Assembly (NCBI RefSeq): GCF_014647375.1
Contig: NZ_BMPB01000001.1
Span: forward strand, 496,001-560,000
Origin: Parabacteroides faecis
Lineage (GTDB): Bacteria; Bacteroidota; Bacteroidia; Bacteroidales; Tannerellaceae
DNA: 64,000 bases
Direction of reading: 5' to 3'
The notes under the pieces were generated by a model that made no database searches, had not been told where the DNA came from, and was given only the letters and a program-made list of their open reading frames with translations. Of the stretch, positions 17,866 through 24,956 are shown piece by piece; position 1 is the first letter of the stretch, and every line of letters begins with the position of its first letter. Position numbers and translations under genes: made by a program.

Positions 17866-18855
17866 TCATTTTATAGGTTTATAAATCTGTATCTGATCCC
17901 CCTGAATTTTATAATCCAGTTTACGGGTATCTTTCAATAAGGTAAGTATCTGATTTATTTTAGCTGTTTCCTTGAAACGGCAAGTAAATAATTCAGTATT
18001 GAGTTCGTGATCCTTCACTGTGATATGAACATTGAAACGACGTTCCAGATCGACTACAATATCGATCAGTTGTTTATTAATATAGGCAGCTTCACCCACC
18101 GTCCATGATTTGACCAAAGAAGCATTAACAGTTTTATTGACTACCAGGCCGCCATCTTTGGAATAGGTAACCTGCTCATTCGGTCTTAGAGTCACTTTAT
18201 GTTCATTGTCATTTGTGGCGACTTCCACTTTTCCTTCTGCCAACGTTATGGAAGACGGTTCTTCATTGTACACCCTCATATTAAACTTCGTGCCCAATAC
18301 TTTTACCTGAAGTAAATCAGCATGTACGACAAACGGCACTTTTTCATTATGTGCAACCTCAAAAAAGCCTTCGCCTTCAAGCTTAACGTCTCGCTTCCTT
18401 GATGAAAACTGAGCCGGATAAGTCAATTTACTGTGGGAGTTCAGCCAGACTTTCGTTCCGTCGGACAGGGTCAGAGAAGCTCTTTGGCCATTGGGAACTT
18501 CCACCATATTCATTGCAGAAGGCTTCTCTTTTACCAGAAAATATAAGTTGGTACTTAATAGTCCGACCAGTAGGATAGCAGCTGCATATTTAATCCATGA
18601 TAAATAAACAGGACGTTTCCGGATGGTTTTTACTTCCTTATCCTTCTCCTGCAACCCCGACATGAAACGCTCGTAAGCCATTTCAATCTCCTGCTGGTCT
18701 GAAAAACGTAGCTGGTCTTTCAAACTCCAGATACGCTCCATCTCAAACAGCCAATCAGCATTTGCCTGATCAGAAGCAATCCATTGATCGACCACCTTTA
18801 TTTCTTCCGAAGTACATCGGTGGATTAAAAATCGTATTAGTATTTCTTCATTCAT
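17866..18855 (-). CDS. FecR-family anti-sigma factor (PUL 1)
   Basis: A 329-aa single-pass inner-membrane regulator. Residues 1-82 are the cytoplasmic sigma-binding part, 88-108 the membrane helix, 115-215 the FecR domain (LTLSDGTKVWLNSHSKLTYP) and about 255-327 the DUF4974 domain. It should receive the signal from the STN domain of the PUL 1 SusC, whose gene follows 134 bases downstream. It lies 78 bases after the ECF sigma gene. Confidence 0.95.
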   Translation of the reverse strand: MNEEILIRFLIHRCTSEEIKVVDQWIASDQANADWLFEMERIWSLKDQLRFSDQQEIEMAYERFMSGLQEKDKEVKTIRKRPVYLSWIKYAAAILLVGLLSTNLYFLVKEKPSAMNMVEVPNGQRASLTLSDGTKVWLNSHSKLTYPAQFSSRKRDVKLEGEGFFEVAHNEKVPFVVHADLLQVKVLGTKFNMRVYNEEPSSITLAEGKVEVATNDNEHKVTLRPNEQVTYSKDGGLVVNKTVNASLVKSWTVGEAAYINKQLIDIVVDLERRFNVHITVKDHELNTELFTCRFKETAKINQILTLLKDTRKLDYKIQGDQIQIYKPIK

Positions 18856-18933
18856 AGATCTTTCTTATCGTTTATATAAAGAAGACAACTGGGGCATCGG
18901 AAACTACGTAGTCAAAAATGAAAAAAGTTCATA

Positions 18934-19518
18934 TTAATTTATAATCTGGCAAAAAGCTATATATAGTATCAGTAAATCTTTTAAATCTTCCCGCAGGAAA
19001 AGTACCGCATTACGGACATGAACTGCGACTGTACGTGGTGATATTCCAAGTTTATCTGCAATTTCTTTGTGGGGTAAATCTTCATAGTAGCATAAACGGA
19101 ACACTTCTGCCGCTTTAGGTGACAATTTTTTCACGGAAGCTTCGATCTGTTCACGAATATCCCAATCAATCACTTGTTTCAATACATCATTTGTATCGGT
19201 CCGGTCATTCAAAAAAGCAATACGTGCTTCGGCTATTCGTATTTTAGCATTATACTCTTCTATAACCTTTTGGTGTTTCAGATAATTCAAACAACGGTTC
19301 TGAAGGGATTTAAAGAGATAGGATTGTACGCTATTTACATCAATTTGTTGTTTTTGTTCCCAATAGAATATAAAGATATCCTGCACCAGATCTTTCGCTG
19401 CCTGTTCATCCACAAAACGACAAGCCAACGACAGCAGTTTCGGATAAAAGTGAACAAAGAATCTTTTAAAAGCTTCCTGATCCCCTTCCTGTATTCCATG
19501 TATATCAATAGGCCCCAA
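18934..19518 (-). CDS. ECF-type RNA polymerase sigma-70 factor (PUL 1), TTG start
   Basis: A 194-aa ECF sigma factor. Region 2 shows as KDLVQDIFIFYWEQKQQI and region 4 as LPHKEIADKLGISPRTVAVHVRNA. The only in-frame initiator after the upstream TAA stop is TTG at 19516-19518, giving MGPIDIHGIQEGDQEAF; no in-frame ATG lies near the expected N-terminus. A TTG start may keep synthesis low. The upstream DNA holds a candidate invertible promoter (19565-19775) that would drive this gene only after inversion. The partner is the FecR just downstream. Confidence 0.93.
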   Translation of the reverse strand: MGPIDIHGIQEGDQEAFKRFFVHFYPKLLSLACRFVDEQAAKDLVQDIFIFYWEQKQQIDVNSVQSYLFKSLQNRCLNYLKHQKVIEEYNAKIRIAEARIAFLNDRTDTNDVLKQVIDWDIREQIEASVKKLSPKAAEVFRLCYYEDLPHKEIADKLGISPRTVAVHVRNAVLFLREDLKDLLILYIAFCQIIN

Positions 19519-19712
19519 GTTGTAATAGTTTTAATTAACAATAATATCTATCAGTGGTAATACCAAGTTCTTGAGGAACTACGTCCTTATTTTGCGATAA
19601 AACGTTTAAAATCAAGAGTGTAAACAAAACTACACAATTATCTTCAAATATTCATTTTTAAATATTATTTCTCTGTTTATAACAGCTCAATGGATTTGTC
19701 CTATTAAATTAA

Positions 19713-19731
19713 CTATTTATAGTATAAATAG
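19713..19731. repeat. Palindrome next to the -7 box of inverton 1
   Basis: CTATTTATA (19713-19721) and TATAAATAG (19723-19731) are perfect inverted repeats around one G, ending two bases before the TATATTTG box at 19734. The location fits an operator or activator site that travels with the promoter when it flips. Confidence 0.5.
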
Positions 19732-19733
19732 AT

Positions 19734-19741
19734 TATATTTG
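19734..19741 (+). promoter_or_regulatory. -7 box (TATATTTG) inside inverton 1
   Basis: An exact TAnnTTTG match on the plus strand, directed away from PUL 1 in this assembly. No good -33 TTTG exists at 19-21 bases; the nearest is at 19695-19698. Transcripts from it would meet the hairpin at 19842-19899. Confidence 0.55.
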
Positions 19742-19841
19742 CGGTGGGAGAAATATATTAGTTCCTCAAGAACTTCATACCAATACCTAAAACGGGGGAA
19801 ATAACCGGAATCCTTTAATTTATATAGCCTGGAGAAACAGG

Positions 19842-19899
19842 CATAAAAAATGAGATACAAAGACTATAACAAAAATAGCTTTGCACCTCATTTTTTATG
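19842..19899. terminator. Bidirectional rho-independent terminator
   Basis: A 21-bp stem (19842-19862 with 19879-19899) has an outer perfect section CATAAAAAATGAG / CTCATTTTTTATG. The two imperfect positions become G-U pairs in the minus-strand RNA. T-runs occur in both directions. It ends the minus-strand isomerase/oxidoreductase operon and would also stop rightward transcripts leaving inverton 1. Confidence 0.75.
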
Positions 19900-19927
19900 T
19901 GAATGGGATATTATTTTATATCCTTAC

Positions 19928-20779
19928 TTATTCGGTCAGTTCATTGAAATATCGGATGCACTCTTTTATATCCGGCACCGAGTTTTCCCAGTTGTATTCA
20001 TATTCTATAGAGAAAACACCCTTAAAATGTTGCCGTTTCAGTTCCTGCAACATTCCTTTTACATCGAGGATACCGGTTCCCCAAATGACGTCATGCTGTT
20101 CTGCTTCTCCCGCCTGTTTGGGGGCAATATCCTTAAAATGCAGGGAGATGATACGGCCTTCCAGTTTTTTCAGGCAATCCAACTGGTTCAAACCTTCCCG
20201 GCGCCAGTGTCCGACATCGGCACAGGAGCCGATCATTTTACTACGTCCGCCGATTGCTTTCAGCAGATTATCCGGGGTCCAGTAATCGGATGGTTTGGGA
20301 TGATTGTGGACGGATATTTTTATGCCATACTGCTTGACCAGCTTCTCTACCAGGTCCCAGTCATCCAGAGCCGGTTCGCACGTGATGAACTCCATGCCCA
20401 TCCCTTTGGCAAACCGGAACATCTTTTCCCAGTCTTCCGGCTTTTCCGCCACATATACCCCCGTAGCAATGATCTGTATGCCTTTGGAGGCGGCCAGTTC
20501 TTTCAGTTCTTTCTGCGTCCGGGTATCCAGGTTAAAATCGAAAACCTTCTCACCCCATTTTCCTCCCAGCTTATGGCCCGGATATACTTCTATATACTTC
20601 ACACCCAGCTCCCGGGTCTTATCCAACGCCTCCGTCAACGGAAAGAGATGGAAGGTATAAGATTGGATCGCTATCCTCCAATCCCGTTTTCCGGTCTTTA
20701 CCTGTTCCCCGGCAGATAAAAAACACGTAAAGAACAGGCAGCAAACGATCGGCAACAGTATTTTATTCAGTCGTTTCAT
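19928..20779 (-). CDS. Secreted sugar phosphate isomerase/epimerase-like (AP endonuclease 2 fold) protein
   Basis: A 283-aa TIM-barrel protein of the xylose isomerase-like family with an N-terminal signal peptide (LPIVCCLFFTCFLSAG), so it acts in the periplasm or is exported. Visible barrel motifs include YIEVYPGH, a metal-site pattern ISVHNHP, SCADVGHW and ISLHFKDI, then FSIEYEYN, consistent with His/Glu/Asp metal ligands. It is 21 bases downstream of a Tat-exported Gfo/Idh/MocA oxidoreductase on the same strand. In other Bacteroides such pairs take part in glycoside cleavage through 3-keto intermediates; here that role is inference. The true substrate is unknown. Confidence 0.85.
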   Translation of the reverse strand: MKRLNKILLPIVCCLFFTCFLSAGEQVKTGKRDWRIAIQSYTFHLFPLTEALDKTRELGVKYIEVYPGHKLGGKWGEKVFDFNLDTRTQKELKELAASKGIQIIATGVYVAEKPEDWEKMFRFAKGMGMEFITCEPALDDWDLVEKLVKQYGIKISVHNHPKPSDYWTPDNLLKAIGGRSKMIGSCADVGHWRREGLNQLDCLKKLEGRIISLHFKDIAPKQAGEAEQHDVIWGTGILDVKGMLQELKRQHFKGVFSIEYEYNWENSVPDIKECIRYFNELTE

Positions 20780-20800
20780 CTTATTACACTTTATCGGTTA

Positions 20801-22312
20801 TTAAGGCATATCAGGTAAAGAGAATCCGTTCTCATACGTATGTTTGATCCATTCGGCAGCCATTTCAGCCGCATTGAAATCGGCATAACGGCGGTCGAAG
20901 CGCGGATCTCCGTCAATCACTTTGAAATCGTCTGTCGTTACGATCTTTATCTTGTCGTTCGGCGAGATATTGGTGAAACGCATATTCTCGCCATCCCATT
21001 GCAATTCACGATGCAACCCGTACAAGCCGGAGAGGCGCACGGCCAATACACCCATCACGACCATTTCATTGAACGGACCGGAGAACTGGAAATTAGACGA
21101 GGCTTCCGTCCTGTTCGCAGCCGATTCCTTACAAGCGCGAATCCAGTCCTGTTCATGTGCATTCGTATTCCATATATCGCCATTGCCGCCTTTGATACGG
21201 GGTATGGTTGGCTTAGGCTGGTTGAAATTTTCCATGGCAGAGAAGGGTAACAAAGTCGGATTCATGCCGTAACAACCGGTCATGATCTTGCCTTTCGTAC
21301 CGATAAAGATGATACCGCCGTTCTCATCACCCATCATTTCGCCGTCCTTCAATTCTTCCGGACGGGGAGGAACCAGGCCGCCATCATACCAATAGACCTT
21401 TACTTCCGGCATTTTCACGTTCCCTTTCGGGGGACGGGCCGGGAAAGTATAAGTCACCACCTGGGCATGAGGAGGAGAATACAGGTTGCTAAGGGTGGAG
21501 CTTCCGATCACACTCGTAGGATATTTCAGGTCCAAGGCCCAATAGAGCGGGTCCATGATATGACAGGCCATATCGCCCAGGGCTCCGGTTCCGAAATCCC
21601 ACCAGCCGCGCCAGTTCCAGGGAGTGTAAACCGGATTGTACGGACGTTTCCGGGCAGGACCGATAAACAGGTCCCAGTCCAGCGTTTTCGGACATTTCAC
21701 GGCCGTTTTCGGTTCCTGCAGGCCCTGCGGCCAGATAGGACGGTCGGTCCAGCAATGCACCTCATATACATCTCCTATTATGCCGGATTGTATCCATTCG
21801 GCTATCTGGCGGCACCAGTCGAACGAATTACCCTGGTTACCCATTTGAGTCGCCACCTTATACTTCTTCGCCAGGCGGGTCAACAGACGGGATTCGTAAA
21901 CAGAGTGGGTAAGCGGTTTCTGGGTATAACAATGTTTCCCCAACGTCATCGCATGGGCTGTCACCCCTGCATGGGTATGGTCGGGAGTAGCCACCATCAC
22001 GGCGTCGATCGAATCGCCCATCTCATCGAACATCACCCTCCAGTCCTTAAACTTACGGGCATTCGGGTAATCATTAAACGTCTTCCCGGCATACTGCCAG
22101 TCGATGTCGCAGAGGGCCACGATATTCTCCGTATTCATGTTCGCCAGATTACGGCGTCCCATTCCACCGACCCCGATCCCTGCAATATTCAGTTTATCAC
22201 TCGGAGCGGTAAATCCGAAATTACGCCCCAATACATGTCCGGGAACGATGGTAAGACCGGCGGCGGCAAAGACCCCGGTCTTTAGGAAAGTTCTTCTTGA
22301 AATGTTTGTCAT
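20801..22312 (-). CDS. Gfo/Idh/MocA-family oxidoreductase, Tat-exported
   Basis: A 503-aa NAD(P)-dependent oxidoreductase. The N-terminus carries a twin-arginine signal (SRRTFLKTGVFAAAGL), which implies export of the folded, cofactor-loaded enzyme. The Rossmann nucleotide fold follows (IAGIGVGGMGRRNLANM, then VALCDID and VMVATPDHTHAGV). The sugar-binding half has the conserved lysine pattern (GKHCYTQKPLTHSVYE) and the DMACHIMDPLYWAL helix. The closely linked isomerase/epimerase gene downstream suggests the two handle oxidised sugars together. A TACCTTTG box lies upstream at 22426-22433. Confidence 0.92.
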   Translation of the reverse strand: MTNISRRTFLKTGVFAAAGLTIVPGHVLGRNFGFTAPSDKLNIAGIGVGGMGRRNLANMNTENIVALCDIDWQYAGKTFNDYPNARKFKDWRVMFDEMGDSIDAVMVATPDHTHAGVTAHAMTLGKHCYTQKPLTHSVYESRLLTRLAKKYKVATQMGNQGNSFDWCRQIAEWIQSGIIGDVYEVHCWTDRPIWPQGLQEPKTAVKCPKTLDWDLFIGPARKRPYNPVYTPWNWRGWWDFGTGALGDMACHIMDPLYWALDLKYPTSVIGSSTLSNLYSPPHAQVVTYTFPARPPKGNVKMPEVKVYWYDGGLVPPRPEELKDGEMMGDENGGIIFIGTKGKIMTGCYGMNPTLLPFSAMENFNQPKPTIPRIKGGNGDIWNTNAHEQDWIRACKESAANRTEASSNFQFSGPFNEMVVMGVLAVRLSGLYGLHRELQWDGENMRFTNISPNDKIKIVTTDDFKVIDGDPRFDRRYADFNAAEMAAEWIKHTYENGFSLPDMP

Positions 22313-22425
22313 GATACTTTGGTATTTATACTAGAAACACTTACAACAAGAAATTTTACTCAACTTCACTAAAGAAAAAGATAGATTAGATAAAGCTTTA
22401 ATCTTTTTTAATAAAACAGATAAAA

Positions 22426-22433
22426 CAAAGGTA
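22426..22433 (-). promoter_or_regulatory. -7 box (TACCTTTG) for the oxidoreductase operon
   Basis: A TAnnTTTG match on the minus strand 114 bases upstream of the start at 22312, just beyond the tRNA-Gln terminator. No matching -33 element is seen. Confidence 0.4.
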
Positions 22434-22460
22434 AATAACTTTTATAAGAAGGGTATTTAT

Positions 22461-22492
22461 GAAAAAAGGTCCGAGACATAAGTCTCAGACCT
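22461..22492 (-). terminator. Terminator of tRNA-Gln
   Basis: On the minus strand AGGTCTGAGAC pairs with GTCTCGGACCT (11 pairs, one G-U) around a short loop and is followed by six T residues. It lies just downstream of the tRNA 3' end. Confidence 0.75.
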
Positions 22493-22502
22493 CTTCACTC
22501 TG

Positions 22503-22573
22503 TTGTCCCACGAGGACTCGAACCTCGTCAGACAGAACCAAAAACTGTAGTGCTACCATTACACCATGGGACA
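22503..22573 (-). tRNA. tRNA-Gln (anticodon TTG)
   Basis: The minus strand folds as a 71-nt tRNA. The acceptor arm TGTCCCA (5' end at 22573) pairs with TGGGACA, followed by discriminator A. The D loop contains AATGGTAG, the T arm is ACGAGGTTCGAGTCCTCGT, and the anticodon loop TTTTGGT has TTG at positions 34-36. The closing pair of the anticodon stem is T-T. CCA is not encoded. It lies between the terminator at 22461-22492 and a TACCTTTG box at 22599-22606. Confidence 0.93.
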
Positions 22574-22598
22574 ATCCGGCGCTTTATCTAAAGCGATG

Positions 22599-22606
22599 CA
22601 AAGGTA
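22599..22606 (-). promoter_or_regulatory. -7 box (TACCTTTG) for tRNA-Gln
   Basis: A TAnnTTTG match on the minus strand 26 bases upstream of the tRNA 5' end and just after the tyrS stop codon, so the tRNA probably has its own promoter. Confidence 0.45.
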
Positions 22607-22646
22607 AGAATAAAATCTTACCCTGCAAGCGTTTTTCTTATTTTTC

Positions 22647-23939
22647 TTACTTTGCAATCAGCAGGTAATAGTTCTTTTTACCCCTCTGAACCAACAGATA
22701 CTTTTCATCCAACAGGGAAGAACAGTCGATAACCGTTTCTGCATCAGCCAGTTTTTCCTTATTCAGACTGATACCGCCACTCTGTACCAATTTACGCATC
22801 TCACCTTTAGACGCAAAAACGGCAGCCTTTTCAGTAAGCAAGTCGATTGCCTTTACACCGGCACTCAACTCATCACGGCTGATCTCAAACTGCGGAACGC
22901 CATCGAATACAGCCAGCAACGTATCTTCGTCAAGCTTCTTCAATGCTTCGGAAGTTGAATTGCCGAACAGAATATTGGAAGCTTCAACAGCTGCTTCGTA
23001 ATCTTCCAGAGAGTGAACCATTACAGTGATTTCCTTAGCCAGACGTTTCTGCAAAGGACGAAGATGAGCGGCAGCAGCCTGTTCTTCTTCCAGGGCAGCG
23101 ATCTCTTCTTTGCTCAAGTCTGTGAAGATCTTGATATATCTTGCTGCATCGGCATCACTTACATTCAACCAGAACTGGTAAAATTTATAAGGAGAAGTGT
23201 AACGACGGTCCAGCCATACATTACCCGATTCAGTCTTACCGAACTTACCACCGTCGGCTTTCGTGATCAACGGACAGGTAAGGGCAAATGCTTCACCACC
23301 CGTTTTACGGCGGATCAGTTCCGTTCCGGTAGTGATGTTACCCCATTGGTCGGAACCACCCATCTGCAAGCGGCAACCTTCGTTCTGATACAGGAACAGG
23401 AAATCGTATCCCTGCAACAGCTGATAAGAAAATTCAGTGAAGGACATACCCACACTTGATTCGGAACTAAGACGTTTCTTTACAGAATCCTTAGCCATCA
23501 TATAATTAACAGTCAAATGCTTACCGATATCACGGATAAAGTTCAGGAAGGAATAATCCTTCATCCAGTCGTAGTTGTTCACCAACTTGGCTGCGTTAGG
23601 AGCATCCGAATCGAAATCCAGGAACTTAGCCAACTGTTTCTTTATACTGTCCTGATTGTGACGAAGTGTTACTTCATCCAGCAGATTACGTTCTGCCGAC
23701 TTCATTGAAGGGTCTCCGATCATACCGGTGGCACCACCGACCAGAGCGATAGGACGGTGTCCGGCACGCTGCAAATGCTTCAGCATCATTACACTAACAA
23801 GGTGTCCGATATGTAATGAATCGGCCGTCGGGTCAATGCCTACGTACGCAGAAGTCATTTCTTTCTGTAACTGCTCTTCTGTTCCGGGCATCATATCATG
23901 AATCATGCCCCTCCATCTTAATTCTTCAACAAAATTCAT
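22647..23939 (-). CDS. tyrS: Tyrosyl-tRNA synthetase
   Basis: Class I aminoacyl-tRNA synthetase of 430 aa that charges tRNA-Tyr in the cytoplasm. The HIGH motif appears as [10 protein letters not shown] near residue 41, the tyrosine-site region as [11 protein letters not shown], and the KMSKS-type loop as KFGKTESG. The C-terminus (last 70 residues) has the S4-like RNA-binding domain found in bacterial TyrRS ([20 protein letters not shown]). The length is typical. A good promoter lies upstream at 23976-24005. Confidence 0.98.
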   Translation of the reverse strand: MNFVEELRWRGMIHDMMPGTEEQLQKEMTSAYVGIDPTADSLHIGHLVSVMMLKHLQRAGHRPIALVGGATGMIGDPSMKSAERNLLDEVTLRHNQDSIKKQLAKFLDFDSDAPNAAKLVNNYDWMKDYSFLNFIRDIGKHLTVNYMMAKDSVKKRLSSESSVGMSFTEFSYQLLQGYDFLFLYQNEGCRLQMGGSDQWGNITTGTELIRRKTGGEAFALTCPLITKADGGKFGKTESGNVWLDRRYTSPYKFYQFWLNVSDADAARYIKIFTDLSKEEIAALEEEQAAAAHLRPLQKRLAKEITVMVHSLEDYEAAVEASNILFGNSTSEALKKLDEDTLLAVFDGVPQFEISRDELSAGVKAIDLLTEKAAVFASKGEMRKLVQSGGISLNKEKLADAETVIDCSSLLDEKYLLVQRGKKNYYLLIAK

Positions 23940-23975
23940 CGTTTTAATTATTCATTATTATATAGTTAATGCGGG

Positions 23976-24005
23976 CAAAGATACGACTTTATGCGGATAC
24001 ACAAA
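23976..24005 (-). promoter_or_regulatory. Full Bacteroidales promoter for tyrS
   Basis: On the minus strand a -33 TTTG (24002-24005) is followed after 18 bases by the -7 box TATCTTTG (23976-23983), 36 bases from the tyrS start. This is the clearest two-part promoter seen in the window. Confidence 0.65.
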
Positions 24006-24042
24006 TTATAAAGTGAACATAAACGCAACATAAAAAGAACAT

Positions 24043-24693
24043 TCATTTAACCAGAAACAAGCGACGTATTGTTTGTTCTACTTGCCTACTTAATTCTTCA
24101 ACAGACATTTGGAGAGTAAAAGCAATACGTTGATAAATAGCCTGTATAGGGTAAGACGATTCATCTGTTTCCATCAACAGATGATCAGGCCATGCTTTTC
24201 GTAAAGCCGATTCCTGAAAATGTTCCCCAAAAGACAGATAAAAACCCTGTTTCAACAATTGTTCTGCCAAGTCACCTTTCTTCCGGAAACCATGAATAAT
24301 CCAAGGCATCGAGGGATTGTGCTTTTTACGAATTACGATCAATTCATCCCATGCCTTGACACAATGGATTATCAGAGGTTTTTTCAATTCTTCAGAAATA
24401 AGAATCTGCTCTTCAAAGACTTCTATCTGTAAATCTAACGATAAGGATACTTGCTTGTCCAAACCAGCCTCTCCAATCATGACAACCTGTTCATTACAGA
24501 CTAATTCCCGTAATAGTCTTACCTGTTCCTCTATTGTATCCGCCTGAATATACCACGGGTGTATACCACAGGATACCAGTTGGCCAGAGTGTATATTTAA
24601 TGAACTATCTTTTCCTACAGCTATATTGTAAACAGTCATAACTTCCTCCGAAACAGTAGTCTGCTTCGAATGAGTATGTACATCGTAATACAT
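24043..24693 (-). CDS. TatD-family metal-dependent hydrolase
   Basis: A TIM-barrel amidohydrolase-like protein of about 216 aa, related to TatD DNases. The start at 24693 gives MYYDVHTHSKQ, with the metal-binding HxH pattern at the N-terminus. The longer frame to 24735 overlaps a TATTTTTG promoter box (24733-24740) and is unlikely to be translated. Other family marks are GIHPWY, MIGEAGLDK, PLIIHCVKAWDE (third metal His) and LLMETDESS near the C-terminus, where the family has ETDAP. It is shorter than a typical TatD (about 255 aa). It lies close to tyrS in what looks like a conserved housekeeping block. Confidence 0.88.
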   Translation of the reverse strand: MYYDVHTHSKQTTVSEEVMTVYNIAVGKDSSLNIHSGQLVSCGIHPWYIQADTIEEQVRLLRELVCNEQVVMIGEAGLDKQVSLSLDLQIEVFEEQILISEELKKPLIIHCVKAWDELIVIRKKHNPSMPWIIHGFRKKGDLAEQLLKQGFYLSFGEHFQESALRKAWPDHLLMETDESSYPIQAIYQRIAFTLQMSVEELSRQVEQTIRRLFLVK

Positions 24694-24732
24694 AAAAATC
24701 GATGGTGTTGTCAATCTTGTCATTATAAGAAA

Positions 24733-24740
24733 CAAAAATA
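24733..24740 (-). promoter_or_regulatory. -7 box (TATTTTTG) for the TatD-like gene
   Basis: A TAnnTTTG match on the minus strand 40 bases upstream of the chosen start. It helps decide the start because it overlaps the longer open frame. Confidence 0.4.
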
Positions 24741-24956
24741 ATGAATATTTTGAGCAAATAAAAAACCAATTTGTTTCATTACAAAAAATTCATAACAACA
24801 TTATTTATATCTAAACAAATGTGTATATTGTGTTAATTAAATGGCTTTTTTGATGTCCAAGTTAATATTTCTGATAATATGTGGTCTGGATCAGGGTATA
24901 TACCCTATCTAGTTAGAATTGGAATTATACGAATTATTTTCAAAGAATATTAGATT

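Larger units (their letters stand above)
19565..19775. promoter_or_regulatory. Candidate invertible promoter (inverton 1) upstream of the PUL 1 sigma gene
   Basis: AAGTTCTTGAGGAACTA at 19565-19581 recurs as its exact reverse complement at 19759-19775, with 177 bases between. Inside is a TATATTTG box (19734-19741, plus strand) ending 17 bases before the right repeat, so the promoter now reads rightward, away from the sigma gene at 19518. Inversion would place the box at about 19599-19606 on the minus strand, roughly 80 bases upstream of the sigma start. From memory, the repeat core agrees with the AGTYYY-N4-GDACT class of B. fragilis fin regions found near SusC-type genes. No recombinase gene is present in the window. 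Confidence 0.75.
19519..19927. other. Regulatory intergenic region with invertible element and terminator
   Basis: About 400 AT-rich bases between the PUL 1 sigma gene and the convergent end of the isomerase/epimerase gene. It contains a pair of perfect 17-bp inverted repeats enclosing a promoter box and a 9+9 bp palindrome, then a 21-bp stem-loop terminator. No open frame of interest is present. Confidence 0.8.

Noticed and set aside
21467-22285. 272-codon plus-strand frame opposite the oxidoreductase
   Set aside because: It is antisense to a well-supported Gfo/Idh/MocA gene and has no family features.
22503-22573. tRNA-Gln as an integration site of a mobile element
   Set aside because: No integrase gene, no direct repeat of the tRNA 3' end and only core genes on both sides.
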